From an uncultured Clostridia bacterium (GTDB lineage: Bacteria > Bacillota > Clostridia > Oscillospirales > Butyricicoccaceae), in assembly GCA_910586575.1 (NCBI GenBank), contig CAJUJQ010000111.1:1-10678 (forward strand): a stretch of DNA of 10,678 bases, given 5' to 3'. Below are positions 1 through 6,898 of the stretch, piece by piece. The notes under the pieces were generated by a model, which made no database searches, had not been told where the DNA came from, and worked only from the letters and a program-made list of their open reading frames with translations. Numbering within the stretch: the first letter of the stretch is position 1; each line of letters opens with the position of its first letter. The position numbers were made by a program, and so were the translations under genes.

Positions 1-54
1 TTGGTTTGAGCATTTTCAAAATATCGCGTTATCTATCTATAGATAAAAACTCCC
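1..54. mobile_element. End of an insertion sequence (terminal inverted repeat plus last bases)
   Basis: The first 54 bases are AT-rich and unlike the adjoining phage DNA. Read on the minus strand from position 54 outward they begin GGGAGTTTTTATCTATAGA. This matches the sequence read outward from position 10516 at the other edge (GGGAGTATTTACTAATAGG) at 18 of the first 23 positions. Such a match between two outward-facing ends is what the two imperfect terminal inverted repeats of one insertion-sequence type look like. The junction coincides with the abrupt end of the baseplate gene on the minus strand. The rest of the element and its target duplication lie outside the window. Confidence 0.6.
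2..46 (+). CDS. Possible C-terminal end of a transposase (partial)
   Basis: On the plus strand, positions 2-46 read WFEHFQNIALSIYR followed by TAA, which ends 8 bases before the inferred element terminus at 54. A stop codon just inside the terminal repeat is usual for insertion sequences. If this is the transposase tail, the left element lies in the same orientation as the right one, whose transposase starts at 10572 on the plus strand. Only 14 codons are visible and I cannot match them to a family, so this is a weak call resting on position and context. Confidence 0.3.
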   Translation, partial: WFEHFQNIALSIYR

Positions 55-311
55 TACAGTTCTTTGAGCCGCTTGACCACATCCTCAACGCGGCCCGGCG
101 AATTGCCGAGCCGCTTCGCCCAGGTTACCGGGCGGTTGGAGAGGAACAGTGTCAAATCAAGCGTTTCCGGATCGAGAATGATGGTGTCCTGCACAGAAAA
201 GCCATCTTCTATCGGATAATCCGGTGATTTCGCGGAAAACCCTTCGGTCGAACTGATCAGGGCGTCAAATTCTATCCCCTCAATGCTGACCGGCTGCGTT
301 GCTTTTCCCAT
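54..311 (-). pseudogene. Dit-like baseplate/distal tail protein, 3' end lost at an IS junction
   Basis: The N-terminal 85 residues resemble the Dit-like baseplate proteins that follow the tape measure in clostridial myophages, with motifs such as EGIEFDALISSTEG, a hydrophobic strand around FSVQDTIILDPETL, and RPVTWAKR. These proteins connect the tail tube to the baseplate. Family members are usually about twice as long, so about half is missing here. The reading frame stops with TAG at 56-54, where TA comes from the phage side and the G is the first base of the insertion-sequence terminal repeat. The start has a fair ribosome site (AGGTGG, 6 nt before ATG) and lies 10 nt after the tape-measure stop. 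The loss would be expected to block tail assembly unless an intact copy exists elsewhere. The family call is moderately sure; the truncation is directly visible. Confidence 0.65.
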
Positions 312-321
312 ATCAGACCAC

Positions 322-3054
322 CTATCCTATCGCAAATTTTAACGCGCGTGCCATTTCACTGGTTGCGTCCCCGGAAGCCTTGTCCATTGCCGCCGCGCTC
401 TTTTCCTGCCCGGCGCGGTCGCCGTGAAACTCGTTGCTGATTTCGACGTTCTGCGTGATGTTGTAGGTAACATTACTGCCGCCTGCAACAGCGATTGTTT
501 CGGGACTGGCCACGCTGGCACGGGATATTGCGGCGAAGAAGCTGTCATCATTTCCAGCAAGCGAAGCAACCGCGCTTAAAACCGTATTGCTGACCGTATC
601 CGCGGCTGCGGAAAGCTTACCAATCGCGTCCGCCAGGCTGTGAAGTATCTCCATTCCGGCTTGCGGGGAAGCTGGCTCTCGCGGCAGAACCGACTGCAAA
701 ACAACTCTCGGAGACGGTGTCTCCGGATTCTTCGGCGGCTGGCCTGTTGGCTTTGGTGCGTTCCGAGGGGGCGGCGGCTCTTCCGGGGAGCCTATGCCAC
801 CGGGTGAAGACGCATTTGGCGGGGCGGGTTGATGATCCGCCGGGGATACCACATCACCGGGTAAAGGTACATTCGACGGGGAGGGCTGCGCATCCGTCTT
901 GGGTACAGATTGTTCAGCAACAACATTCCGAACCAGCGTGAACCCCGCCCGGACAATGTCCTTTATCTGTCCGAGCGCAGCTAATATCCGCCCAAGCGCA
1001 GCCAGAACGCCGGATACTCCAGCCCTTCCCGGAGCAGTATTTTTCCGGGAGTAGCGATCTTGCGCGGCAGTGTCCGTGGAAACCTCGGAAAAATCCCCCT
1101 GGGCACTCACACGCATATTTTGGGAGAGTTCCTCCACGGCCTTGCGGACAACCGGAACCCCAGCGCGGAGACCCTGCGCCAGCCCACCGATAAAGTCCGG
1201 CATCCAGCTTTCATATTCGGCAAGCGGCCCTTCGTCCGGCCTGGAAAAATGCAGAAACGCGGTAATCCTGCCCGCCACTTCCTGCACGGCTTCACCTACT
1301 GCGCCAATAGCGCCCCTGATACCGTTCACGATGCCCATGATGATATCGGTACCCCATTGGACTGCCTGCGCCGGAAGCGATGTAATCCAGTTGATTGCCG
1401 CTTGCAGCCCATTCACAATGGCGTTGTAGATTTCGGACACCCTGCTGATGATAGCCCCCAGCGCAGCCTGAAAAACATTGCCGAAAATCTCAGCCAGCTT
1501 ACTCCAAACAGCCCATACCGCGTCCCATGCGCCGGTGAAAACAGCGACAATCATCGCCCAGACAGCAGACGCTAAATCCAGGAGTGATTGGAGCGCGCCC
1601 TCCCAGTTGGCAGTCAGCACATTTGCAAAGAACGCGATTACCGAGGCAATCGCGTCAAGGAAGGGCTGAATCAGCGAAATCAGCGTGTTCCAGAGAACAG
1701 TGAATACCGTTATGATGGTATCTCCCCAGGTTTCCCAGAACGCTTGCAGGGCTGCGAAAATCGTCTGTGCGACACTGCACAGCGCATTCCAAAGCACCAT
1801 GCACATATTTACGATTCCTTCCCAGATTTGCGAGAAGGACGCCATAACCTGTTCACCGTTTGCAGACCACCAGTCTGTGAGCGCGCCCCATATGACCTCG
1901 GCATAGGATTTAATCGTATCCCAAGCGGCGAACAGGAAATCCTTGACCGCAGTCCAGGCATTGATGATGGTCTGGCGGGCATTATCCGCCCCGATTCCGG
2001 CATTATCGAACAATGAGCCTATCAGGCTGTTTTCACCGCTCATGAACGCGATAAAGTCCTGAATCAGCAGTACCAGCAAAAGGACAGCGCCCGCAATCGC
2101 GGCGGCCTTCACATTGATGCTGCCCAGCCCTTTGCTGATGAGCTTCAGCCCATCCGCGATTTTGGAGAAATTCACAATCGCAAGCGTGGCGGCAATCGTC
2201 GTGCCGAGCACGGCAAGAATCCTTTCCGCGCCGCCTACCTTATCGGCAAAGTTATTGATCTTCTGCACAGTATCCCGCAGGAGGGCGATGCCCTTGCCGC
2301 CAAAGCTGATTACCTTCTGAAAGGTCGGCATGAAGAACTGGCCGATAAGGGTTTTCAGCTCTTTCAGCTTGGATTCAAAGCTTTTGACGGTGCTTGCATA
2401 AGAACCAAGGCTGCGTTCACAGTCACCGATTGCGTCCGGGCTTTGCCCGAGAATCGCCTGGTAATTGACCTGCATCTTGGTCAGCTGATCCAGCTTATCA
2501 TAGCTGCCGGACAGCCCCAGCGCCTGCATGGCCTGCGCCCTGGTAACGTCGTTGGTGACCGCGCCCAGGGCCTTCGCTGCCTCCGACTCGCCCATGACGG
2601 CCTTTGTCATGTTGTCAACCGCGGATGCTTCATCCAGATTGGCGAAAGACGCAAGGTCAAGCGCAAGCGTGGTCATTTGCTTGGAAAGCTCCGCGCCCTC
2701 CTGCCGGGTCATGCCAAAGCCGACCAGCAAATTCTGCTGATCGGCAAGGTAGGTCTTGATATCGTTCTTGTTGCGCCCGATGGAATCCGAGTAAGTCTGC
2801 GCCCACGCTTCCACTTCATCGGTCATGCCCTGGAACACGACATCAAATTTATTCTGCATTTCCTCGACTTCGGAGGACAGGGAAACGCAATCCTTGATTG
2901 CGGAGCTGATTCCGGCGATGGAAAGGCCGATACCAATCGCGCCCAGCGCGTTCTGGGCAAGGTTCTTCAGCTTGTTGATGCCCTGTTCGGCTTCGCTCTC
3001 GGATGACTCGTCAATCTGAAAGCCAAGGGAAATGAAGATATCACGGATGGTCAT
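322..3054 (-). CDS. Tail tape measure protein
   Basis: At 910 residues this is the largest gene. Tape measures sit in the tail lumen, set tail length and enter the host at DNA ejection. The N-terminal half has the conserved helical region of the family, with a stretch near residues 127-180 (LALDLASFANLDEAS, then MGESEAAKALGAV). A hydrophobic segment lies at about 316-337. A long Trp- and Phe-studded helical repeat region spans about 365-570. The motif FLHFSRPDEGPLAEYESWM at 600-618 and the C-terminal NITQNVEISNEFHGDRAGQ are typical of clostridial phage tape measures. Between them, about 715-785 is a Pro/Gly-rich linker with tandem repeats. By the usual rule of about 0.15 nm per residue the tail would be near 135 nm. 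The ATG follows GGGGAGG with a 7-nt spacer, and the chaperone extension stops 4 nt upstream. Confidence 0.95.
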   Translation of the reverse strand: MTIRDIFISLGFQIDESSESEAEQGINKLKNLAQNALGAIGIGLSIAGISSAIKDCVSLSSEVEEMQNKFDVVFQGMTDEVEAWAQTYSDSIGRNKNDIKTYLADQQNLLVGFGMTRQEGAELSKQMTTLALDLASFANLDEASAVDNMTKAVMGESEAAKALGAVTNDVTRAQAMQALGLSGSYDKLDQLTKMQVNYQAILGQSPDAIGDCERSLGSYASTVKSFESKLKELKTLIGQFFMPTFQKVISFGGKGIALLRDTVQKINNFADKVGGAERILAVLGTTIAATLAIVNFSKIADGLKLISKGLGSINVKAAAIAGAVLLLVLLIQDFIAFMSGENSLIGSLFDNAGIGADNARQTIINAWTAVKDFLFAAWDTIKSYAEVIWGALTDWWSANGEQVMASFSQIWEGIVNMCMVLWNALCSVAQTIFAALQAFWETWGDTIITVFTVLWNTLISLIQPFLDAIASVIAFFANVLTANWEGALQSLLDLASAVWAMIVAVFTGAWDAVWAVWSKLAEIFGNVFQAALGAIISRVSEIYNAIVNGLQAAINWITSLPAQAVQWGTDIIMGIVNGIRGAIGAVGEAVQEVAGRITAFLHFSRPDEGPLAEYESWMPDFIGGLAQGLRAGVPVVRKAVEELSQNMRVSAQGDFSEVSTDTAAQDRYSRKNTAPGRAGVSGVLAALGRILAALGQIKDIVRAGFTLVRNVVAEQSVPKTDAQPSPSNVPLPGDVVSPADHQPAPPNASSPGGIGSPEEPPPPRNAPKPTGQPPKNPETPSPRVVLQSVLPREPASPQAGMEILHSLADAIGKLSAAADTVSNTVLSAVASLAGNDDSFFAAISRASVASPETIAVAGGSNVTYNITQNVEISNEFHGDRAGQEKSAAAMDKASGDATSEMARALKFAIG
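781..894 (-). repeat. Two tandem 57-nt (19-residue) repeats in the tape measure linker
   Basis: On the coding strand, unit 1 runs 894-838 (DAQPSPSNVPLPGDVVSPA) and unit 2 runs 837-781 (DHQPAPPNASSPGGIGSPE). I count 38 of 57 identical bases. Conserved positions are D-x-Q-P-x-P-x-N, then P-G, then S-P. A degraded third unit (EPPPPRNAPKPTG) begins at 780. The repeats are in frame and lie in a disordered Pro-rich linker between the helical rod and the C-terminal domain. Confidence 0.75.
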
Positions 3055-3058
3055 GCGC

Positions 3059-3738
3059 TCACCTCCCCCTCTCTGCCGCGGCGTCCCTGGCGCGTCCGGC
3101 TTCTACGTCCCGCTCCATGCAGTGCAGCGCGTAGAGCTTCAGCGCCTCGTCCAGCGTGTATATGGTTTTCAGCTCCAGCATGGACGCAAGCCGCGCCTTG
3201 ATGAGCGTATACATCCTCAATTCCAGCTCGTTGAATTGGCCTGCGTCTAATTTACCGTATTTATCGTATTCGCCAGCGCTGTCAGACGACTGAAAACCGG
3301 ACCAAATCGGTCGGTGAGCTTCTTGAAAAAACCGCTGTAATTCGTTTTCACGACCTCGACCGCCAGCAGGAACATGTCCTGCGTTTCCCCGCAGAAAATC
3401 TCATCGGCGAGGATTTTGTTCAGGCGGACTGCCTCACCGGCCTGCCGATCCTCTACCGCTACGTTATTGTAGCGGATTAAAAGCTGCATCATCAGCTCTT
3501 CCAGTTTCGCGCCGGAAATGCAGGATGCCGCCAGCGTCAGCGACGGGATCGCTTCCTCAATGTTCAAATCAAGCGCTGAGCCGTCGCCTTTGCCAACCAG
3601 CGAACCAAAACTGCCGAGAACCGGCATCACAAAATTCGTGAGCTGGCCGAACACATTGGCTGCGGTCATTGCCGGAAATTTCGTGATGTAAAACGTGTTT
3701 TCGCCGACCTTTACGGTGATGGTTTCCATCTGCTTCAT
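3059..3738 (-). CDS. Tail assembly chaperone, -1 frameshift fusion product (gpGT-like)
   Basis: This is the predicted long form of the tail assembly chaperone, made when ribosomes slip back one base at TTTTTTC (3331-3325) near the end of the short form. The first 138 residues are shared. The extension adds 88 codons, beginning QEAHRPIWSGFQ and including EYDKYGKLDAGQF, LKTIYTLDEALKLYALHC, and ending AERGR with TGA at 3061-3059. The -1 frame has no stop from 3400 to its terminator and fills the otherwise gene-free gap before the tape measure. It has no well-placed start of its own: the first in-frame ATG is at 3214, with no properly spaced ribosome site. In lambda gpG/gpGT and many other tailed phages such a fusion binds the tape measure and recruits tube subunits. 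The slip itself is inferred from sequence. Confidence 0.8.
3247..3738 (-). CDS. Tail assembly chaperone, short form (gpG-like)
   Basis: This 163-residue protein lies between the tube and tape measure genes, the standard position of the tail assembly chaperone. It opens with a beta-rich segment (METITVKVGENTFYITKF) followed by helical stretches, and TNYSGFFKKLTDRFGPVF near the C terminus, a pattern I associate with phage chaperones of this kind. It would keep the tape measure soluble during tail assembly. Two ATGs are possible. The one at 3744 directly abuts AGGAGG (3750-3745) with no spacer, while the one at 3738 has a 6-nt spacer, so I choose 3738. It ends with TAG at 3249-3247. Ribosomes that do not slip make this form. 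Confidence 0.85.
   Translation of the reverse strand: MKQMETITVKVGENTFYITKFPAMTAANVFGQLTNFVMPVLGSFGSLVGKGDGSALDLNIEEAIPSLTLAASCISGAKLEELMMQLLIRYNNVAVEDRQAGEAVRLNKILADEIFCGETQDMFLLAVEVVKTNYSGFFKKLTDRFGPVFSRLTALANTINTVN
3325..3331 (-). promoter_or_regulatory. Slippery heptamer T_TTT_TTC for programmed -1 frameshifting
   Basis: In the zero frame of the chaperone gene the coding strand reads GGT TTT TTC AAG, giving the heptamer T TTT TTC, which fits the X_XXY_YYZ rule. After a one-base backward slip the P-site codon still reads TTT, and the A site pairs TTT instead of TTC. The -1 frame is open for 88 further codons to a TGA just before the tape measure start. It is also open upstream to 3400, so the exact slip point is inferred from the heptamer rather than fixed by the frame. 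I did not establish a downstream stimulatory RNA structure. Confidence 0.75.
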
Positions 3739-3744
3739 AATCAT

Positions 3745-3750
3745 CCTCCT
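3745..3750 (-). promoter_or_regulatory. Shine-Dalgarno that decides the chaperone start
   Basis: AGGAGG is followed immediately by ATGATTATG. The first ATG has no spacer and is unlikely to be used; the second, at 3738, has a 6-nt spacer and is the preferred start. Confidence 0.75.
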
Positions 3751-3753
3751 GTG

Positions 3754-4173
3754 TTATTCCGAGACGGTGACCGTGCCGGTTTCCAGCGTCCATTCCTTGT
3801 TGTTGGTTTCCTTACCAAAGGTGCGGCTGGTCGCATTCGTCACCCATGCGTCCTCCGCACTGAACAGCATCCCGCCGCGCAGGTCCTTAATCATCAGCGG
3901 ATACAGCCCCTCGCACGTTTCGCGGTCACGGTCATAGCACTGCTGCAAATGCTTGCTGCTGTCCGACGTCTGGAGCAGCGTCACCTTGATCTTGAAGGTA
4001 TCGTCCGGTGTGACCGAACGGGCAATTTCCCCGTCACAGCCGTATTTCTTCGTGATGCCGTCGCCGCCAGGCTCCAGCACAATGAAGGAATCGTCCGCAA
4101 AGCCGGTGACAATATGGCTGCCAAAAGACATCGTGACCTTTTTCGGGTCATAGGTCTTGATTGCATTGCTCAT
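3754..4173 (-). CDS. Phage tail tube protein (DUF3277-like)
   Basis: This 139-residue protein matches the DUF3277 family of phage structural proteins. Visible motifs are KKVTMSFGSHIVTGFAD at the N terminus, the central KIKVTLLQTSDSS, IKDLRGGMLFSAEDAWV, and the terminal FGKETNNKEWTLETG. The beta-rich composition suits a tube subunit that stacks in rings around the tape measure, inside the sheath. Its place directly after the sheath gene and before the chaperone is the canonical order in contractile tails. The ATG is preceded by GGAGGGG with an 8-nt spacer that overlaps the end of the sheath gene. It stops with TAA at 3756-3754. Length is normal and nothing looks damaged. Confidence 0.9.
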   Translation of the reverse strand: MSNAIKTYDPKKVTMSFGSHIVTGFADDSFIVLEPGGDGITKKYGCDGEIARSVTPDDTFKIKVTLLQTSDSSKHLQQCYDRDRETCEGLYPLMIKDLRGGMLFSAEDAWVTNATSRTFGKETNNKEWTLETGTVTVSE

Positions 4174-4188
4174 ATGGTTTTCCCCTCC

Positions 4189-5352
4189 TTACAGCTCATA
4201 GGCCAGCGTACCCTTGATTTCCACGAAGTGGATCGCCCCGGCAATCCGCGCGGTGAACCAGCAGTCGGTGAGCCTGCGGGATGCCTTCTGTGCGGCGGTC
4301 AGGCTCGCGGAAAGCGGGACATGTGTCACGAACGCCGGAACCAGGTTCCCGTCCTCATCGTACTCGTCCGGCGCGATGCCGCCCCAGTAAATGCCCGATT
4401 TCAGGGACGCAATCATCTGGTTCTGCACCAGCGCGATACCCTTGTCCGTATACGGGATTTTGGGGTTTGTGATAAACAGGTTGGCTACCCGCACCTGCAT
4501 ATCGTTTTCCAGCCAGTCACGGAACCGGATGAGGTCAATCCATTCCCCGGCAAGGGTTTTTCCGTTATAGGTGATGTTCTTCGATGCCGTCGTGATGAAA
4601 TAGCTGATATTGCCATCCTCAAGCTTCCGGATTTCGGTGCTGTTGAGCGCGGACGGCGCAATCCCCGAAAGCGATTTGTGCGCCCAGGTTTCGCGGCCGG
4701 CATGATAGAACAGGCACTTGGTCGCCCATGCCACGGCAATGCACTGGTTCGCCATGGAAACCTCATCATCCGGCTGCGCATAACTTTCCTTGCAGAAGAT
4801 GCCAAAGCTGCGGTAATAAATCTTCTGCGCGGCGGTGGCAGGCTTGTAAGCCGCGTAGCCGCAAATTTTCTTTTGTGCTTCGGTCCATTCGATTATGGTG
4901 GTCAACTGATCCTCCGTAAAACCGACCGGACAAAGAACATACCAGCCATCCATGCCGAGCAGGCTGTCCAGCGTCTCCGCAAGATTGCCGTCCTCTGCAA
5001 ACGTGGCAATGTAAATGGTGGACGGCTTCGGGCTTTGCGAAAAGGCAATCCGCGCAGCCACGCCGACAATATCCGCGTCGTCTCCGACCGCGACAAATCC
5101 AGCACTGGTGACCTCCTCCAGGCTGTTGTACACGCCGATTGCCGGGGGCGTGGGCTGCTCTGCCAGGGGCGCGGCCTGTTCTGCCGCTGCCGACACTTCC
5201 GTATCCTCCTCCGTACCGGCAGGGGGAATGACGGGCGCGGCAATCTTAGGCGCAGGCCCAAAAATCAGCAGATTGTCAAAGCTGGTGCTGTCAATAATCG
5301 GGGATGCAATATCAATCGACACCGTGACAATCCGGTCAAGGTTGTTTCCCAC
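4189..5352 (-). CDS. Contractile tail sheath protein (DUF3383-like)
   Basis: The 387-residue product matches the DUF3383 family, whose members act as tail sheath in myophages: the N terminus is LDRIVTVSIDIASPIIDS, with FDNLLIFGPAP at 25-35, YNSLEEVTSAGF at 75-86, and a C-terminal FTARIAGAIHFVEIKGTL. Sheath subunits wrap the tube and contract to drive it through the envelope. The start is GTG, with AGGAGG and an 8-nt spacer; the previous gene's TAA directly abuts this GTG, so the two are probably translationally coupled. An Ala/Pro/Glu-rich insert at about residues 37-71 separates the first conserved strand from the GVY motif and looks like an added disordered loop. The stop is TAA at 4191-4189. 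Confidence 0.9.
   Translation of the reverse strand: MGNNLDRIVTVSIDIASPIIDSTSFDNLLIFGPAPKIAAPVIPPAGTEEDTEVSAAAEQAAPLAEQPTPPAIGVYNSLEEVTSAGFVAVGDDADIVGVAARIAFSQSPKPSTIYIATFAEDGNLAETLDSLLGMDGWYVLCPVGFTEDQLTTIIEWTEAQKKICGYAAYKPATAAQKIYYRSFGIFCKESYAQPDDEVSMANQCIAVAWATKCLFYHAGRETWAHKSLSGIAPSALNSTEIRKLEDGNISYFITTASKNITYNGKTLAGEWIDLIRFRDWLENDMQVRVANLFITNPKIPYTDKGIALVQNQMIASLKSGIYWGGIAPDEYDEDGNLVPAFVTHVPLSASLTAAQKASRRLTDCWFTARIAGAIHFVEIKGTLAYEL
5140..5244 (-). other. Low-complexity Ala/Pro/Glu insert in the tail sheath
   Basis: Codons 37-71 of the sheath gene encode a low-complexity stretch (pieces include PVIPPAGTEEDTEV and EQPTPPA). In family members I recall, the strand ending GPAP is followed closely by the GVYxSLEEV segment, so these about 35 residues look like an insertion. 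It is in frame and leaves the flanking conserved segments intact. That the family lacks it is from memory, not from an alignment. Confidence 0.5.
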
Positions 5353-6048
5353 TTATGTTTCCTCCTTCTTCGCTTCGATTTCGGCTTCCGTGAAGTAACC
5401 GATCTCCTCTTTTGCGAGTTCTTCCGTGCCGCCGCCGCTCGGGGATGGCGTGAATTCGGGTTCGATATGTTCCCCGCCGGGCGGATTGGCGCCGCCGGGA
5501 TCGGCCGGATTGCCGGGGGATTCCCCGCCGGTTCCCGGCTTTATGCTGGATGGGCTGAGGATGCCGGAATAGCCGACAGACTCCTCGGTAAAGCCCAGCG
5601 TGATTTCCAGCGTTGCCCGGAATTCGTAGCCGGTTCCGTTGACCATGCCGGTCGTATCCATAACCTCACCGTTCACTGCCAAGGCGACATCATGCGCCTG
5701 GCTCCAGTTCGCGGCATATTCAGATCCCGCAAAGTTCGCAAACTGCGTCAGGTCATTGACCGCGGTGTTTTCCATTGGGACGATGCACCCCGGCGCACCC
5801 TCCGCCGGGGAACCAAGCGTGTAAAGGTCAATCTGCATGGTCATTACCGTCGGATAATAGCTGACCGGCACGCCATCGATGATTTTCATCGGGGGATTCT
5901 GCGGGCGCTTCACGGATACTGTGTTCAGCGTCACCAGCGGCGCGGCCGGCTTTACGGTATTCGACTGCTTGGCGTAAACGACATCCGCACCGGCAAAAAA
6001 TAAAGCTAGCAGCTCATATACGAGCTTTCTGGCATCCCTTGTATTCAT
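5353..6048 (-). CDS. Tail terminator / neck protein (LIC_12616 or gp12-like)
   Basis: This 231-residue protein sits between the neck genes and the sheath, where contractile phages encode the protein that caps the tail and joins it to the head. The body resembles the LIC_12616 neck-terminator group: an N-terminal helix (TRDARKLVYELLALFF), then PLVTLNTVSVKR, a Tyr-rich VPVSYYPTVMTMQIDLYTLG, and RATLEITLGFTEESVGYSG at about 144-162. Residues 165-231 form an extra tail: a Gly/Pro-rich stretch (GGESPGNPADPGGANPPGG) then an acidic helix (FTEAEIEAKKEET). That tail is not expected for the fold and echoes similar tails in neighbouring genes. ATG follows GGAGG with a 7-nt spacer and overlaps the previous stop as ATGA. 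The family assignment is moderately sure; the role is inferred from family and order. Confidence 0.75.
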   Translation of the reverse strand: MNTRDARKLVYELLALFFAGADVVYAKQSNTVKPAAPLVTLNTVSVKRPQNPPMKIIDGVPVSYYPTVMTMQIDLYTLGSPAEGAPGCIVPMENTAVNDLTQFANFAGSEYAANWSQAHDVALAVNGEVMDTTGMVNGTGYEFRATLEITLGFTEESVGYSGILSPSSIKPGTGGESPGNPADPGGANPPGGEHIEPEFTPSPSGGGTEELAKEEIGYFTEAEIEAKKEET

Positions 6049-6446
6049 TCCGCCGCCTCCGTTTCAGTCTGCGGGGGCAGAAGGTTCTGCGGGGATTCGT
6101 TCTCGGGAACGGCGGCAAACTGCGCCTCACAATGTGCCAGCAGCGTATGGTCCCATTGGGACGCGGAAACGCATTTGTACCAGCGGCCGTAGTACCAAAG
6201 CCAATCCCCAGGCGTGCCGCTCTGCTGGTCCGCCGCCGTGAGCGGAAGGTCACCGAATGCTTTCAGGAGCTTCACGGAACGTTCCCCCTCCGGAATGGCT
6301 TGCAGCTCGTTCGGGGTGAGCGGCTGCACATTCAAAAGCGCGGCCGTATCCGTGTATGCCGAAACAGCATAGCCGCCCGTGATCTTCTGCGGCTGGAAGC
6401 GGCGGATTGTGTACGGCTTGCGAAAAATGCCGATTCCCACTGTCAT
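6045..6446 (-). CDS. Probable head-closure (stopper) protein
   Basis: A 133-residue protein of the neck module. It has beta-rich segments (FRKPYTIRRFQPQKITGGY, TAALLNVQPLTPNEL) and a C-terminal half with GDWLWYYGRWYKCVSASQW, a Trp/Tyr-rich strand pair seen in small head-completion proteins. I do not recognise a named family with certainty. The call as head closure rests on position between a gp10-like protein and the tail terminator, plus size and predicted fold. The last 20 residues are Pro/Glu/Gln-rich, another short low-complexity tail. ATG follows AGGGGG with a short spacer and overlaps the preceding stop as ATGA; its own TGA overlaps the next ATG in the same way. Confidence 0.6.
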   Translation of the reverse strand: MTVGIGIFRKPYTIRRFQPQKITGGYAVSAYTDTAALLNVQPLTPNELQAIPEGERSVKLLKAFGDLPLTAADQQSGTPGDWLWYYGRWYKCVSASQWDHTLLAHCEAQFAAVPENESPQNLLPPQTETEAAE

Positions 6447-6898
6447 CTGCCCCCTTTCGGTTTGATGTGGTAGTTGACGGACTGCCGCATCCTGCCGGTA
6501 TCAATCAGCGGCTTGCTGGAGCCTTTCCGACGGACAGTAGACGGGGCGTTCGGAACGAAATCGCCGTCCCGAATCGTTTTCTGGACAATCCCTTTCATCT
6601 TGACGCCGATTTTGTCCAGACACTGCTCGGCAGTGCCTCCATGAATCATTTCTTTGGCTGCCCGGGCACTGAACGCCTTGATTTCGTCTTGATGTTCATC
6701 CGCGCTCTGCCGCAGGAATGGGCGTGCCGGAATATTTGCTGTACCAAGCTCATTCCACGCCGCGATGTCACACATATCGACACCGTTTTCGTCCGTGGCT
6801 TCTCCAGCCTGGAATCCGATACGGACTTCTTTCCCGGCCAGTTCCCGCAGCATCGCATAAAAACGTTCTCCCTCCGGAGTAATTCTATCCCGTACCAT
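6443..6898 (-). CDS. HK97 gp10-like neck / virion morphogenesis protein
   Basis: This 151-residue protein resembles HK97 gp10-like or virion-morphogenesis proteins: KEVRIGFQAG near residue 23, the characteristic IAAWNELGTANIPARPFLR at 45-63, a central helical region, and a C-terminal SKPLIDTGRMRQSVNYHI. Proteins of this group join head and tail at the neck. The start is ATG at 6898, preceded by GGGGAGG with a 7-nt spacer and overlapping the previous gene's TGA as ATGA. A longer reading from 6919 would begin upstream of that ribosome site and is less likely. Stop TGA at 6445-6443 overlaps the next gene. Family call is good; exact role follows from the family and location. Confidence 0.8.
   Translation of the reverse strand: MVRDRITPEGERFYAMLRELAGKEVRIGFQAGEATDENGVDMCDIAAWNELGTANIPARPFLRQSADEHQDEIKAFSARAAKEMIHGGTAEQCLDKIGVKMKGIVQKTIRDGDFVPNAPSTVRRKGSSKPLIDTGRMRQSVNYHIKPKGGR

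Noticed and set aside
2443..3006. A 187-codon open frame on the plus strand
   Set aside because: It is antisense to the N-terminal part of the tape measure and has shadow-like composition.
3062..3214. The chaperone extension as a separate small gene starting at ATG 3214
   Set aside because: There is no spaced ribosome site before that ATG, and coding-like sequence continues upstream in the same frame to the slippery site, so a fusion by frameshift explains it better.
3751..6003. A 750-codon open frame on the plus strand
   Set aside because: It lies antisense to four clear structural genes (tube, sheath, terminator and part of their junctions). It is rich in Arg, Gly, His and Cys with no recognisable domain, as expected of the complement of GC-biased coding DNA.
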